Part shown: positions 15,343 through 24,043 of the stretch, piece by piece
Layout of the letters: each line of letters starts with the position of its first letter
How positions within the stretch are numbered: the stretch's first letter is position 1
From: Mesorhizobium plurifarium
GTDB taxonomy: Bacteria; Pseudomonadota; Alphaproteobacteria; Rhizobiales; Rhizobiaceae
Direction: 5' to 3'
DNA: 64,000 bases
Assembly (NCBI GenBank): GCA_000824785.1
Contig: CCNB01000017.1
Location: 58,104-122,103 of the forward strand
The notes under the pieces: model-generated
Databases searched by the model: none
Told to the model about the DNA's origin: nothing
The model's input: the letters and a program-made list of their open reading frames with translations, nothing else
Made by a program: the position numbers and the translations under genes

Positions 15343-16746
15343 GTGTTCCTTTCGGTTTTCGACCTGTTCAAGATCGGCATCGGCCCGTCGAGCTCGCACA
15401 CGATGGGACCGATGACGGCCGCGCGCCGTTTCCTCGACGAGATCCTGGCCGGCGACTGGCCGAGGCCGGCGGGTGTGAAAGTAGACCGCATCGGCGCCAG
15501 CCTGCATGGCTCGCTCGCCTATACCGGCATCGGCCATGGCTCGGACCGCGCTGTCATCCTCGGCTTGGCCGGCCAGACGCCGCAGACGGTCGACCCCGAC
15601 GAGGCCGACGGCATCGTTGCCCGCATCGGCGCGGAGAAGCGGATTTCACCGCCCGGGCACCCGACTTATCGCTTCGATCCCGCCAAAGACCTCGTGCTCG
15701 ACCGAAAGACGCCGCTGACCGGCCACGCCAACGGCATGGCCTTCTATGCCTATGACGCATCCGACCGGCTGCTGCTCAAGCGCATCTATTATTCGATCGG
15801 CGGCGGCTTCGTCGTTTCCGAGGAAGAGCTGCAGCGCATGAAGGCCAAGGGCTCGGTGACGACCGAGGGCAAGAAGGTGCCGTACCCGTTCAAGAATGCC
15901 GTCGAGATGCTGGCGATGGCGGCAAAGAGCGGGCTCTCCATCGCCGAGATGAAGCGCGCCAACGAGGAAAAGCACATGGCGCGCGAGGAGCTCGATGCCG
16001 GCCTCGACGCGATCTGGGGCGCCATGAAGGGCTGCATCGACCGCGGCCTGTCACAGGACGGCATCATGCCGGGTGGGCTGAAGGTACGCCGCCGTGCGCG
16101 GCAATTGCACGACAAGCTGCAGGAACAGTGGCAGCAGAACCGGCCCAATCCCTTGCTCGCCAATGACTGGCTGTCGATCTACGCGATGGCGGTCAATGAG
16201 GAGAATGCCGCCGGCGGACGCGTGGTAACGGCGCCAACCAACGGCGCGGCCGGCACGCTGCCGGCGGTGCTGCGCTACTGGCTGCATTTCCATCCCGAAG
16301 CCGACCAGCCGAGCATACGCGACTTCCTGCTGACGGCCGCCGCCGTCGGCGGCATCATCAAATCGAACGCCTCGATCTCGGGCGCCGAGGTGGGTTGCCA
16401 GGGCGAGGTGGGTTCCGCTTCGGCGATGGCCGCCGCCGGCCTTTGCGCCGTGATGGGCGGCACGCCCGAGCAGGTGGAGAACGCGGCCGAGATCGCGCTC
16501 GAGCATCATCTCGGCATGACTTGCGATCCAGTCGGCGGCCTGGTGCAGGTGCCTTGCATCGAGCGCAACGCGCTGGGCGCGGTGAAGGCCGTGACCGCCG
16601 CCTCCTTGGCGATCAAGGGCGACGGCACGCATTTCGTGCCGCTCGACGCCGCGATCGAGACCATGCGCCAGACCGGCCTCGACATGAACGAGAAATACAA
16701 GGAAACCAGCCTCGGCGGGTTGGCGGTGAACGTGGTGGAGTGCTGA
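15343..16746 (+). CDS. sdaA: L-serine ammonia-lyase (iron-sulfur, single-chain)
   Basis: SdaA deaminates L-serine to pyruvate and ammonia with a 4Fe-4S cluster. The 467 residues start FLSVFDLFKIGIGPSSSHTMGP, the conserved beta-domain start, and end in the alpha domain with the cysteines of GAEVGCQGEVG, HHLGMTCDPVGG and QVPCIERNA. The start is GTG 15343 with an AGGAG ribosome site at 15327-15331. It is a single-chain enzyme, not the split alpha/beta type. Monocistronic; the next gene begins 85 bases downstream. Confidence 0.96.
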   Translation: MFLSVFDLFKIGIGPSSSHTMGPMTAARRFLDEILAGDWPRPAGVKVDRIGASLHGSLAYTGIGHGSDRAVILGLAGQTPQTVDPDEADGIVARIGAEKRISPPGHPTYRFDPAKDLVLDRKTPLTGHANGMAFYAYDASDRLLLKRIYYSIGGGFVVSEEELQRMKAKGSVTTEGKKVPYPFKNAVEMLAMAAKSGLSIAEMKRANEEKHMAREELDAGLDAIWGAMKGCIDRGLSQDGIMPGGLKVRRRARQLHDKLQEQWQQNRPNPLLANDWLSIYAMAVNEENAAGGRVVTAPTNGAAGTLPAVLRYWLHFHPEADQPSIRDFLLTAAAVGGIIKSNASISGAEVGCQGEVGSASAMAAAGLCAVMGGTPEQVENAAEIALEHHLGMTCDPVGGLVQVPCIERNALGAVKAVTAASLAIKGDGTHFVPLDAAIETMRQTGLDMNEKYKETSLGGLAVNVVEC

Positions 16747-16830
16747 GGTCTCACGAGGACCCCGGACTGGCCCTGTGGAGAAGTCGCTCAAGGCGTTGAC
16801 GCGCCGACCCTTGCGGCTAAATCTTGGGCC

Positions 16831-17268
16831 ATGTCACTCAATCTCATCAAATTGTGCGTCGGCTGCGACAGCGTCGAGGATCTCGAAGAGTGGATCGCCT
16901 TCCGCCTCGACGAGCGGCGCCGCGCCGGCGAGCCGGCCGAGCATTGGCACACCACCCGCATGGTGCCGACGCGCGGCGCGGAGATCACCGATGGCGGCTC
17001 GCTTTACTGGGTGATCAAGGGCAGCGTACAGTGCCGGCAGCTGATCACAGAGATCAGGCCCTTTACCGACGATGAAGGCATCGGCCGCTGCCATCTGGTG
17101 CTCGATCCCGAAGTCGTGCGGACGGACTGGCAGCCTCGGCGCGCCTTCCAGGGCTGGCGCTACCTCAAGCCCGCCGATGCTCCGGCCGATCTCGGCAAAG
17201 GCAGGGCGGCACTCGCCGAGATGCCGCCGAAGCTCAGGCTGGAACTCGCCGAACTCGGTCTGCTCTAG
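16831..17268 (+). CDS. DUF1489 family protein
   Basis: The 145-residue protein has the alphaproteobacterial DUF1489 layout: LNLIKLCVGCDSVEDLEEWI at the start, HTTRMVPTRGAEI, GSLYWVIKGSVQCRQLI, and FQGWRYLKPADAPADL. It is soluble, with three cysteines at 10, 13 and about 68. Function unknown. Its TAG stop (17266-17268) touches a family B palindromic repeat. Confidence 0.9.
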   Translation: MSLNLIKLCVGCDSVEDLEEWIAFRLDERRRAGEPAEHWHTTRMVPTRGAEITDGGSLYWVIKGSVQCRQLITEIRPFTDDEGIGRCHLVLDPEVVRTDWQPRRAFQGWRYLKPADAPADLGKGRAALAEMPPKLRLELAELGLL

Positions 17269-17364
17269 CGCGTTTCACCGTTTCACGGAAACGGCGAAGC
17301 GCCCTATCCGTTTGTTTTCGCAATTCCGGACGGAAAACCGCTCACACTTTTCCTGGAATTGCTC
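17267..17364. repeat. Palindromic mosaic repeat, family B (copy 1)
   Basis: The element has two hairpins. The first has CCGTTTC (17278-17284) pairing with GAAACGG (17288-17294) around three bases, flanked by partly complementary GCGTTT/GAAGCGC. The second pairs CAATTCC (17321-17327) with GGAATTG (17355-17361). The whole about 97-base unit recurs at 26390-26487 with over 80% identity by eye. It begins inside the DUF1489 stop codon. Rhizobial intergenic mosaic elements have this two-palindrome layout. Confidence 0.88.
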
Positions 17365-17485
17365 CGCGCGCTTTGCGGGTGTCCCGCCGCTGGCCCTTCG
17401 GCTCACCCGATGTGGGACTTGCAAGCGCCAGACCTTGGTCCCATCCTATTTCCATGCTCGGTCATCTCTATGGCGGTGCTAATCG

Positions 17486-18184
17486 ATGGGTGTGATCCTC
17501 GCTTTGGCAGCGGTGCTCGTGGTGCTTTTCGGCGCCGCGTTGCTCTTTGTGCGCGCGGACGCGGCAAGGATGGCCGACAGTCTGAGATCGCTTGGGCCGG
17601 CCTTCCTTGGGCTGGTCGGCGCGCCCATGCTGATCTTCGGCCGCAGCCTTATCGGCGGATTGCTTTTGCTCGCGGCACTGGCCTGGGTCGGCTGGATACG
17701 AACGAGGCGGCCGGCGGCAAGGGCCGCGGCGTCCAAACACTCGACGGTGCGCACCGCCGCTCTCGAAATGGACCTCGACCATGACAGCGGCAAGCTCGAG
17801 GGTCTTGTCCTGGCCGGGCGTTATGAAGGCAAGATGCTTGGAGCCATGGGGCTGACGGACCTGCGCCAGCTTCATGGCGAGCTCAGCCCCGATCTGGAGA
17901 GCCGCCAGCTTTTAGAGACGTATCTTGACGGCCGTTTTCCCGTCTGGCGCAAGGACGCGCAGCCGCACGGTGGCGAAGGGCTGGGTGTTGCGCCAGGTGC
18001 GGGCGCCATGACTAAGGAGGAGGCCTACAAGGTCCTTGGTCTTGAAGCGGGGGCTGCCGCGGCGGATATCCGCAAGGCGCACCGCCGCCTGATGCAGCGC
18101 CTGAACGCCGATGTCGGCGGTACGTCTGTCCTGGCGGCGCGGATCAATGAAGCCAAGGACGTCTTGCTCTCCAATCACGATTAG
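17486..18184 (+). CDS. Membrane-anchored J-domain-like protein lacking HPD
   Basis: The 232-residue protein has two N-terminal hydrophobic spans (about 3-20 and 34-68), a middle domain (LEMDLDHDSGKLEGLVLAG ... LLETYLDGRFPVW), and a C-terminal J-like domain from about 175: MTKEEAYKVLGLEAGA, then ADIRKAHRRLMQRL and LAARINEAKDVLL. The tripeptide that should be HPD is N207-A208-D209, so it should not stimulate Hsp70 ATPase. The nearest relatives keep HPDxGG at this place. It is either a regulatory J-like protein (as Tim16 is to Tim14) or a decaying one. ATG 17486 is the only good start. Confidence 0.82.
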   Translation: MGVILALAAVLVVLFGAALLFVRADAARMADSLRSLGPAFLGLVGAPMLIFGRSLIGGLLLLAALAWVGWIRTRRPAARAAASKHSTVRTAALEMDLDHDSGKLEGLVLAGRYEGKMLGAMGLTDLRQLHGELSPDLESRQLLETYLDGRFPVWRKDAQPHGGEGLGVAPGAGAMTKEEAYKVLGLEAGAAAADIRKAHRRLMQRLNADVGGTSVLAARINEAKDVLLSNHD

Positions 18185-18227
18185 TCTCCTTCGACGCCGG
18201 TACCTTCCGGGAGATTTCGACAACCGC

Positions 18228-19643
18228 CTACTGCTCGACGGCGTAGCACGAGATTTTCTTGCGTTTCAGCGCATCGCAGGCCTTCCAGGCGGCACTCTTC
18301 GAGTCGAAGCCGCCGAAGCGCGCGCGGTAGTAGGTGGTGCCGTCCTTGTCGAAAGCGACGGTGAAGCCGGAGGCGTCGGCCAGGATCTTCGGCGCCTGCT
18401 TGGCGGTCTGATCGAGCAGGCTCTGAGCGCCTGACTTCGTGGGCGAAGAGGCAACCTGAACCACCCAGCCGGACGGCACCGACGACGTCTTGACCGGATC
18501 GATCGCAGGCGCGGCAGGCGCCGGCTCGGCATAGGCGGCAACGCTGGTGTCCTCGGATTTGGGAGCCGGCGCCATGGCTGCTATCGCGACCGTCTTGACC
18601 TTCCGGGCCTTGAGCACCGGCTTGGTCTCTTCCGCGACCTGCTGAGTGTCGTCCTGGACGTCATCGGCTGAAGCAACGACGGTGTCATCCGTTGCCGGCT
18701 TGGCGTCCGGCGTCGGCGCGTCATGCTTGGGCAAGAAGACCTTGGCCAGCGTCTTGATCGGATTGTCGTTGCCCTTGGCGATGAGATCACCGCCACCGCG
18801 CGTCGAGGCGCGCGGCAGATAGGTGGTGATCAGCGCGGCCATTTGGTTGTCGCGGCTGCGGCCGGAAGCGCCGCCCATCACCACAGCGACGAGGCGGCGG
18901 TCGCCGTCGGCGACGGAGGTGACGAGATTGTAGCCGGAGGCGCGGGTATAGCCGGTCTTGATGCCGTCGACGCCCTTGATGCGGCCAAGCAGACGGTTAT
19001 GGCCGTTGATGCGCTGGCGGCCATACAGGAACGAGCGCTGCGAGAAATAACCGTAATATTGCGGATAGTGCTCGCGCAGCGCGATGCCGAGCATCGCCAT
19101 GTCGTGCGCCGTGGTGAACTGACCTGGGTCGGGCAGGCCGTTGGCATTGCGGAAGACGGTGCCGTTCATGCCGAGCTGGCGCGCCTTGGCCGTCATCATG
19201 CGGGCGAAATTGTCCTCGCTGCCGCCGAGCAACTCGCCGAGCGCGGTGGCGGAGTCGTTGGCCGATTTCGTCACCATCGACAGGATCGCGGTCTCGACCG
19301 GAACCGAGCCGCCGGCGCGCACGCCGAGCTTGGTCGGCGGCTCGGACGCGGCATGCGCCGAATAGGGCACCGGCGTGTTCTTGCTGATCCTGCCCTTCGC
19401 CAGCGCCTCGAAGGTGAGGTAGAGCGTCATCATCTTGGTGAGCGATGCCGGATAGCGGCGGCCGTTTGCGTCGGCGGAATAGAGCACCTTGCCGGTCTTG
19501 GCATCGACCACGATGGCCGCGGACTTCGCGGCAAGAGCCGACGCGATATCGGCGGCGACAATCGTCACCGCGAGCGCGGCAACCATGATCGCCTTGAAGG
19601 AGAATGAAGATTTGGAGACGAAGCCCGACAACGCCTGACGCAC
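18228..19643 (-). CDS. dacF: D-alanyl-D-alanine carboxypeptidase with SPOR domain
   Basis: A PBP5-type S11 serine peptidase of 471 residues that trims the terminal D-Ala of peptidoglycan pentapeptides in the periplasm. It has an N-terminal signal segment (about 15-39, ALA-like cleavage), S67-L-T-K70, S127-A-N129 and K229-T-G231. A Lys/Ala/Pro/Thr-rich linker of about 100 residues follows, then a SPOR domain (about 395-471: SGWVVQVASSPTKSGAQSLL ... FAVEQ-like end), which binds denuded glycan at the division site. The gene symbol is by analogy. The 3' end is 44 bases from the convergent J-like gene. Confidence 0.93.
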   Translation of the reverse strand: MRQALSGFVSKSSFSFKAIMVAALAVTIVAADIASALAAKSAAIVVDAKTGKVLYSADANGRRYPASLTKMMTLYLTFEALAKGRISKNTPVPYSAHAASEPPTKLGVRAGGSVPVETAILSMVTKSANDSATALGELLGGSEDNFARMMTAKARQLGMNGTVFRNANGLPDPGQFTTAHDMAMLGIALREHYPQYYGYFSQRSFLYGRQRINGHNRLLGRIKGVDGIKTGYTRASGYNLVTSVADGDRRLVAVVMGGASGRSRDNQMAALITTYLPRASTRGGGDLIAKGNDNPIKTLAKVFLPKHDAPTPDAKPATDDTVVASADDVQDDTQQVAEETKPVLKARKVKTVAIAAMAPAPKSEDTSVAAYAEPAPAAPAIDPVKTSSVPSGWVVQVASSPTKSGAQSLLDQTAKQAPKILADASGFTVAFDKDGTTYYRARFGGFDSKSAAWKACDALKRKKISCYAVEQ

Positions 19644-19841
19644 CGTTACTTACCCTGAATTTTCGTTGCCCCGGAGGCGGCTAAGGGAGTGCCTGCCTCG
19701 CTTCCGGCCAAGCTATCGCGCTCAGCGTTACCAATCCGTTTATGGTAACCGCCGCGTTCACCATTTTTCGGCAAATCGAGCTTCTCTTTAATCGAATTTT
19801 ACCGGCCACCGGCGCTGGAGCCCCTGCGCGCCAAGGGATTC

Positions 19842-19885
19842 TTGACTTTTGTGCATCGCACAATATATTGAGGTGCATTGCACAA
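19842..19885 (+). promoter_or_regulatory. Phasin promoter with twin palindromic operators
   Basis: TTGACT (19842-19847) and TATATT (19864-19869), 16 bases apart, form a clear sigma70 promoter. Two matching palindromes flank the -10: TTGTGC-ATC-GCACAA at 19849-19863 and AGGTGC-ATT-GCACAA at 19871-19885 (shared core GTGC-N3-GCAC). Their centres are 22 bases apart, about two helical turns, so a repressor could bind both on one face. By analogy with other PHA-producing bacteria, PhaR (AniA) is the likely repressor. Confidence 0.72.
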
Positions 19886-19931
19886 GGGCGCCCGGGGCCA
19901 AAAGGGCGTTTCAACCAAAGGGAAGTATGAA

Positions 19932-20261
19932 ATGACCCAGACCTATGAGGACTTCACGAAATACGGCAAGGAGTTTGCCGACACCGGGCTGAAGAGCTTT
20001 GCCTCGCTCACCAAGGGCGCGCAGGCGATCGCCACCGAGGCCGGCGAATACACCAAGAAGAGCTTCGAGGCCGGCAGCGCCGCCTTCGAGAAGCTGTTCT
20101 CGGCCAAGTCGATCGAGAAGGCCATCGAGATCCAGACCGATTACGCCAAGCAGAGCTATGAGAGCTTCGTGGCCGAGGCCAGCAAGATCGGCAATCTCTA
20201 TGCCGAGCTCGCCAAGGAAGCCTACAAGCCGTTCGAATCGGTGGTCGCCAAAGCGAAGTAA
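19932..20261 (+). CDS. phaP: Phasin
   Basis: Phasins coat polyhydroxybutyrate granules. The 109-residue product is one amphipathic helix-rich chain with no signal: YGKEFADTGLKSFASLTKGAQ, then SFEAGSAAFEKLFSAKS, and QTDYAKQSYESFVAEASKIGNLYAELAKEAYKPFESV, matching the short rhizobial phasin family. ATG 19932 gives the family N-terminus MTQTYEDF; the in-frame upstream part covers the promoter. A strong terminator follows at 20307. Expression is probably set by granule load through the promoter operators. Confidence 0.93.
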   Translation: MTQTYEDFTKYGKEFADTGLKSFASLTKGAQAIATEAGEYTKKSFEAGSAAFEKLFSAKSIEKAIEIQTDYAKQSYESFVAEASKIGNLYAELAKEAYKPFESVVAKAK

Positions 20262-20306
20262 TTTCGCCCGATCACTGCCGATACGGCCAGCCGGCCTGCA
20301 AAAAGG

Positions 20307-20337
20307 ACCCGGTCGCGGAAACGCGACCGGGTTTTTT
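20307..20337 (+). terminator. Rho-independent terminator of phasin gene
   Basis: An 11-base perfect stem (ACCCGGTCGCG with CGCGACCGGGT) closes a GAAA tetraloop and is followed by six T in total (20332-20337). It lies 45 bases after the phasin stop. Confidence 0.92.
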
Positions 20338-20523
20338 CATGCGCGATCGCAACCCGATGCTCCTTGCCGCATTCACGATTGAGAAATTCGCTGAGGTTTG
20401 CCCACCTAGCCATATTGTCAGCTAAACAGAAGGGCTTAAAATCGTCCATCGAGAACCTACATGTTGAACTCGCATGAGGATTCGAAAAGGCTGGACTACG
20501 TGACGATCGGTTTGACTGCCACG

Positions 20524-20865
20524 ATGGACGTGGTGCGAATGCAAGGTGACGGAGACCGCAACGATCCCGGTCGCGGCACCGCTGTCATCACGCGCACCAA
20601 AACCAAGACCAAGAAGCCCAGCCTGTACCGGGTCCTCATCCTGAACGACGATTACACTCCGATGGAGTTCGTCGTTCACGTCCTGGAACGGTTTTTCCAA
20701 AAGGACCGCGAAGCCGCCACGCGCATCATGCTTCATGTTCACAATCATGGAGTGGGCGAGTGCGGCGTCTACACATTCGAGGTGGCCGAGACCAAAGTGT
20801 CCCAGGTCATGGATTTCGCCCGACAGAATCAGCATCCGCTGCAATGCGTGATGGAGAAGAAGTGA
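20524..20865 (+). CDS. clpS: ATP-dependent Clp protease adaptor ClpS
   Basis: ClpS delivers N-degron substrates to ClpAP. The product (113 residues from ATG 20524) has a polar N-terminal tail ending TKTKTKKPSLY, then the fold with VLILNDDYTPMEFVVHVL, the MLHVHNHGVGECG substrate-pocket region and a VSQVMDFARQNQHPLQC end. I prefer ATG 20524 since relatives begin near MDVVRMQGDG; ATG 20461 would add 21 residues, and neither has a strong ribosome site. clpA begins seven bases after the stop, so the two are co-transcribed. Confidence 0.94.
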   Translation: MDVVRMQGDGDRNDPGRGTAVITRTKTKTKKPSLYRVLILNDDYTPMEFVVHVLERFFQKDREAATRIMLHVHNHGVGECGVYTFEVAETKVSQVMDFARQNQHPLQCVMEKK

Positions 20866-20871
20866 GGTAAC

Positions 20872-23337
20872 ATGCCGGCTTTCTCCCAAGGCCTGGAAAA
20901 GGCGCTACATCAGGCGCTGACATTCGCCAACGAGCGGCATCATGAGTATGCGACGCTCGAACATCTGCTGCTCGCGTTGATCGACGACACCGAGGCGGCC
21001 GCCGTCATGCGCGCCTGCAACGTCGATCTCGACGAGCTCAAGCACACCGTTCTCACCTATATCGACACCGAGCTCGACAACCTCGTCACCGGTTACGACG
21101 AGGATTCGAAGCCGACGGCCGGCTTCCAGCGCGTCATCCAGCGCGCCGTGATCCATGTGCAGTCGTCCGGCCGCGAGGAAGTGTCCGGCGCCAATGTGCT
21201 CGTCGCCATCTTCGCCGAGCGCGAGAGCCACGCCGCCTATTTCCTGCAGGAACAGCAGATGACCCGCTACGACGCGGTCAACTACATCTCGCATGGCATC
21301 GCCAAGCGTCCCGGCGCTTCGGAATCGCGCACGCCGCGCGGTGCCGAGGACGAGCAGGGCGGCCAGAACGGCGCCGAGCCGCAGGAAGAGGGCGGCAAGA
21401 AGAAGCAGCAGGACGCGCTGACGGCCTACTGCGTCAACCTCAACAACAAGGCGCGGGCCGGCAAGATCGACCCGCTGATCGGCCGCGACAGCGAGATCAA
21501 CCGCACCATCCAGGTGCTGTGCCGCCGTTCCAAGAACAACCCGCTCTATGTCGGCGACCCGGGTGTCGGCAAGACGGCGATCGCCGAAGGGCTGGCCAAG
21601 CGCATCGTCGAAGGCGACGTGCCGGAAGTGCTGCAGGACGCCACCATCTTCGCGCTCGACATGGGCACGCTCTTGGCCGGCACCCGCTATCGCGGCGACT
21701 TCGAGGAGCGGCTGAAGCAGGTCGTGAAGGAACTCGAGGACTATCCGGGCGCGGTGCTGTTCATCGACGAGATCCACACCGTGATCGGGGCGGGCGCCAC
21801 TTCGGGCGGCGCCATGGATGCATCGAACCTTCTGAAGCCGGCGCTCTCGTCCGGCGCCATCCGCTGCATCGGCTCGACCACCTATAAGGAGTTCCGCCAG
21901 TTCTTCGAGAAGGATCGTGCTTTGGTGCGGCGCTTCCAGAAGATCGACGTCAACGAGCCGACCGTCGAGGACGCCATCGAGATCATGAAGGGCCTGAAGC
22001 CCTACTTCGAGGAGTTCCACAAGGTTCGCTACACGAGCGAAGCCATCAAGGCTTCGGTCGAGCTGTCGGCCCGTTACATCAGCGACCGCAAGCTGCCGGA
22101 CAAGGCGATCGACGTGATCGACGAGACCGGCGCCTCGCAGATGCTGGTGCCCGAGGCCAAGCGCAAGAAGACGATCGGCATCAGGGAGATCGAGGCGACG
22201 ATCGCCACCATGGCGCGCATCCCGCCGAAGACGGTCTCGGCCGACGACGAGAAGGTGCTGCAGGGCCTCGACGTCGAGCTGAAGCGCGTCGTCTATGGCC
22301 AGGACACCGCGATCACCGCGCTGACCTCGGCGATCAAGCTGGCGCGCGCCGGCCTGCGCGAACCGGAGAAGCCGATCGGCTCCTACCTGTTCTCAGGCCC
22401 GACCGGCGTCGGCAAGACGGAAGTCGCCAAGCAGCTTGCCGCTTCGCTCGGCGTGGAACTGATCCGCTTCGACATGTCGGAATATATGGAACGCCACACC
22501 GTCTCGCGGCTGATCGGCGCGCCTCCCGGCTATGTCGGCTTCGACCAGGGCGGTCTTCTGACCGACGGCGTCGACCAGCATCCGCATTGCGTACTGCTGC
22601 TCGATGAGGTCGAGAAGGCGCATCCGGACCTGTTCAATATCCTGTTGCAGGTGATGGACCACGGCAAGCTGACCGACCACAACGGCAAGCAGATCGACTT
22701 CCGCAACGTGATCCTGATCATGACCACCAATGCGGGCGCCTCGGATGCGCAGCGCGCGGCGATCGGCTTCGGCTCGACCAAGCGCGAAGGCGACGACGTC
22801 GAGGCGATCAACCGGCTGTTCACGCCGGAGTTCCGCAACCGTCTGGACGCGATCATCCCGTTCGGCTCGCTGCCGGTGCCGGTGATCCATCAGGTGGTGC
22901 AGAAGTTCGTCATGCAGCTGGAAGCGCAGCTCTCCGAGCGTGGCGTCACCTTCGACCTCTCGCCGGATGCGATCGCCTGGCTGGCCGACAAGGGCTATGA
23001 CGAGCGCATGGGCGCGCGTCCGCTTGGCCGCGTCATCCAGGAGCACATAAAGAAGCCTCTGGCCGACGAAGTGCTGTTCGGCAAGCTCAAGAAGGGCGGC
23101 ACGGTGCGCGTCACCGTCGAGAAGAAGGAAACCGGCGAGTCCGGCCTGAAGCTCGAGTCGCTCGCCGACGAGTCGCCGGTGCAACCGAAGAAGGAAGAGC
23201 CGGAAGACGCCCCCAAGCCGAAAAAGGCGGTGGCCAAGAAGCCGGCAGCCAAGAAGGCCGTGGCGCAGAAGCCGGAGCCGAAGGGCAAGGACGGCAACAA
23301 GCGCAGCCTTGTGCCGCAACTGCCGCGCAAGGGCTGA
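20872..23337 (+). CDS. clpA: ATP-dependent Clp protease ATP-binding subunit ClpA
   Basis: ClpA is the AAA+ unfoldase of ClpAP. The 821 residues contain an N-domain (1-145), D1 with GDPGVGKTAIAEG and VLFIDEIHTVIGAG, and D2 with GPTGVGKTEVAKQ and VLLLDEVEKAHPDLFN, and the C-terminal YDERMGARPLGRVI sensor-2 region. The last 50 or so residues are a Lys/Ala/Pro/Glu-rich tail with repeated KKPAAKKAVA-type units, an extension usual in Rhizobiales and absent from E. coli ClpA. It has a GAGGT ribosome site and is co-transcribed with clpS. Confidence 0.97.
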   Translation: MPAFSQGLEKALHQALTFANERHHEYATLEHLLLALIDDTEAAAVMRACNVDLDELKHTVLTYIDTELDNLVTGYDEDSKPTAGFQRVIQRAVIHVQSSGREEVSGANVLVAIFAERESHAAYFLQEQQMTRYDAVNYISHGIAKRPGASESRTPRGAEDEQGGQNGAEPQEEGGKKKQQDALTAYCVNLNNKARAGKIDPLIGRDSEINRTIQVLCRRSKNNPLYVGDPGVGKTAIAEGLAKRIVEGDVPEVLQDATIFALDMGTLLAGTRYRGDFEERLKQVVKELEDYPGAVLFIDEIHTVIGAGATSGGAMDASNLLKPALSSGAIRCIGSTTYKEFRQFFEKDRALVRRFQKIDVNEPTVEDAIEIMKGLKPYFEEFHKVRYTSEAIKASVELSARYISDRKLPDKAIDVIDETGASQMLVPEAKRKKTIGIREIEATIATMARIPPKTVSADDEKVLQGLDVELKRVVYGQDTAITALTSAIKLARAGLREPEKPIGSYLFSGPTGVGKTEVAKQLAASLGVELIRFDMSEYMERHTVSRLIGAPPGYVGFDQGGLLTDGVDQHPHCVLLLDEVEKAHPDLFNILLQVMDHGKLTDHNGKQIDFRNVILIMTTNAGASDAQRAAIGFGSTKREGDDVEAINRLFTPEFRNRLDAIIPFGSLPVPVIHQVVQKFVMQLEAQLSERGVTFDLSPDAIAWLADKGYDERMGARPLGRVIQEHIKKPLADEVLFGKLKKGGTVRVTVEKKETGESGLKLESLADESPVQPKKEEPEDAPKPKKAVAKKPAAKKAVAQKPEPKGKDGNKRSLVPQLPRKG

Positions 23338-23356
23338 CAAGCGCTCGCTTGAAATA

Positions 23357-23382
23357 CAAAGGCCCCGGAAACGGGGCCTTTG
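23357..23382 (+). terminator. Hairpin terminator after clpA
   Basis: An 11-base perfect stem, CAAAGGCCCCG with CGGGGCCTTTG, closes a GAAA tetraloop 20 bases after the clpA stop. The stem itself ends in T-rich sequence but no long T run follows, so termination may be partial. Confidence 0.75.
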
Positions 23383-23401
23383 TCGTTGAAGGGAGCACCG
23401 C

Positions 23402-24019
23402 TTGGAAGCCGGACAGATTATTATCCTCAATGGCGCGCCGCGCTCGGGGAAGTCGAGCATCGCGGCGGTGATCCAGGAAACATTCGAGGGCGTCTGGATG
23501 GCCCTCGGCGTCGACGCCTGCGTCCATGTCACGCCGCCGCGGCTGCGTCCGGGGATCGGCCTGCGTCCCGGCGGCGAACGCCCGGACATCGAGGCTTTCG
23601 TGCCGCTGCTCTACGCGGCGCTTTACGACGCAATCGCGGCCCATAGCCGGCTGGGGCTCAATGTCGTCGTCGATATCGGTCACCACGACGCCTATTCCCG
23701 ACCGCTGAACGTCCTTCCCGAATGTGCCCGGCGCCTGGCCGGCCTACCGGTGCTGTTCGTCGGCATCCGCTGTCCGATCGACGTGATTTTGCGGAGGCGC
23801 GCCGCAAGCCGGGCTGGTACGCCATATGTCATCGGGACGGACGACGATCCTGTGCCGCTGCCCGTCCGCCTCTGGCAGGAGGAGGTGCACAAGCCTGGTG
23901 TCTACGATCTCGAAGTCGACACGTCGGCGGTGAGCCCGGAAGCCTGCGCCGCGAAGATCCGGCAGCGCCTTATCGACGGGCCAGAGCCGACAGCCTTCCA
24001 CATCCTAGCGGGCAAGTAG
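23402..24019 (+). CDS. P-loop kinase related to chloramphenicol phosphotransferase
   Basis: The 205-residue protein starts with TTG 23402 behind GGGAG. It has a Walker A GAPRSGKSS (11-19) after a hydrophobic strand, a GIRCPIDVILRRRAAS base/phosphate-lid region and a VYDLEVDTSAVSPEACA end. That is the layout of the chloramphenicol phosphotransferase-like P-loop family. Most genomic members are not resistance proteins, and real targets are unknown. It faces the HIT gene convergently, 24 bases away. Confidence 0.8.
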   Translation: MEAGQIIILNGAPRSGKSSIAAVIQETFEGVWMALGVDACVHVTPPRLRPGIGLRPGGERPDIEAFVPLLYAALYDAIAAHSRLGLNVVVDIGHHDAYSRPLNVLPECARRLAGLPVLFVGIRCPIDVILRRRAASRAGTPYVIGTDDDPVPLPVRLWQEEVHKPGVYDLEVDTSAVSPEACAAKIRQRLIDGPEPTAFHILAGK

Positions 24020-24043
24020 GCCGACGGCTGGGCCCCGGGGAGT

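Noticed and set aside
17359..17784. 141-codon ORF upstream of and overlapping the J-like gene
   Set aside because: It overlaps the J-like gene in another frame and starts within the family B repeat region; composition is not protein-like.
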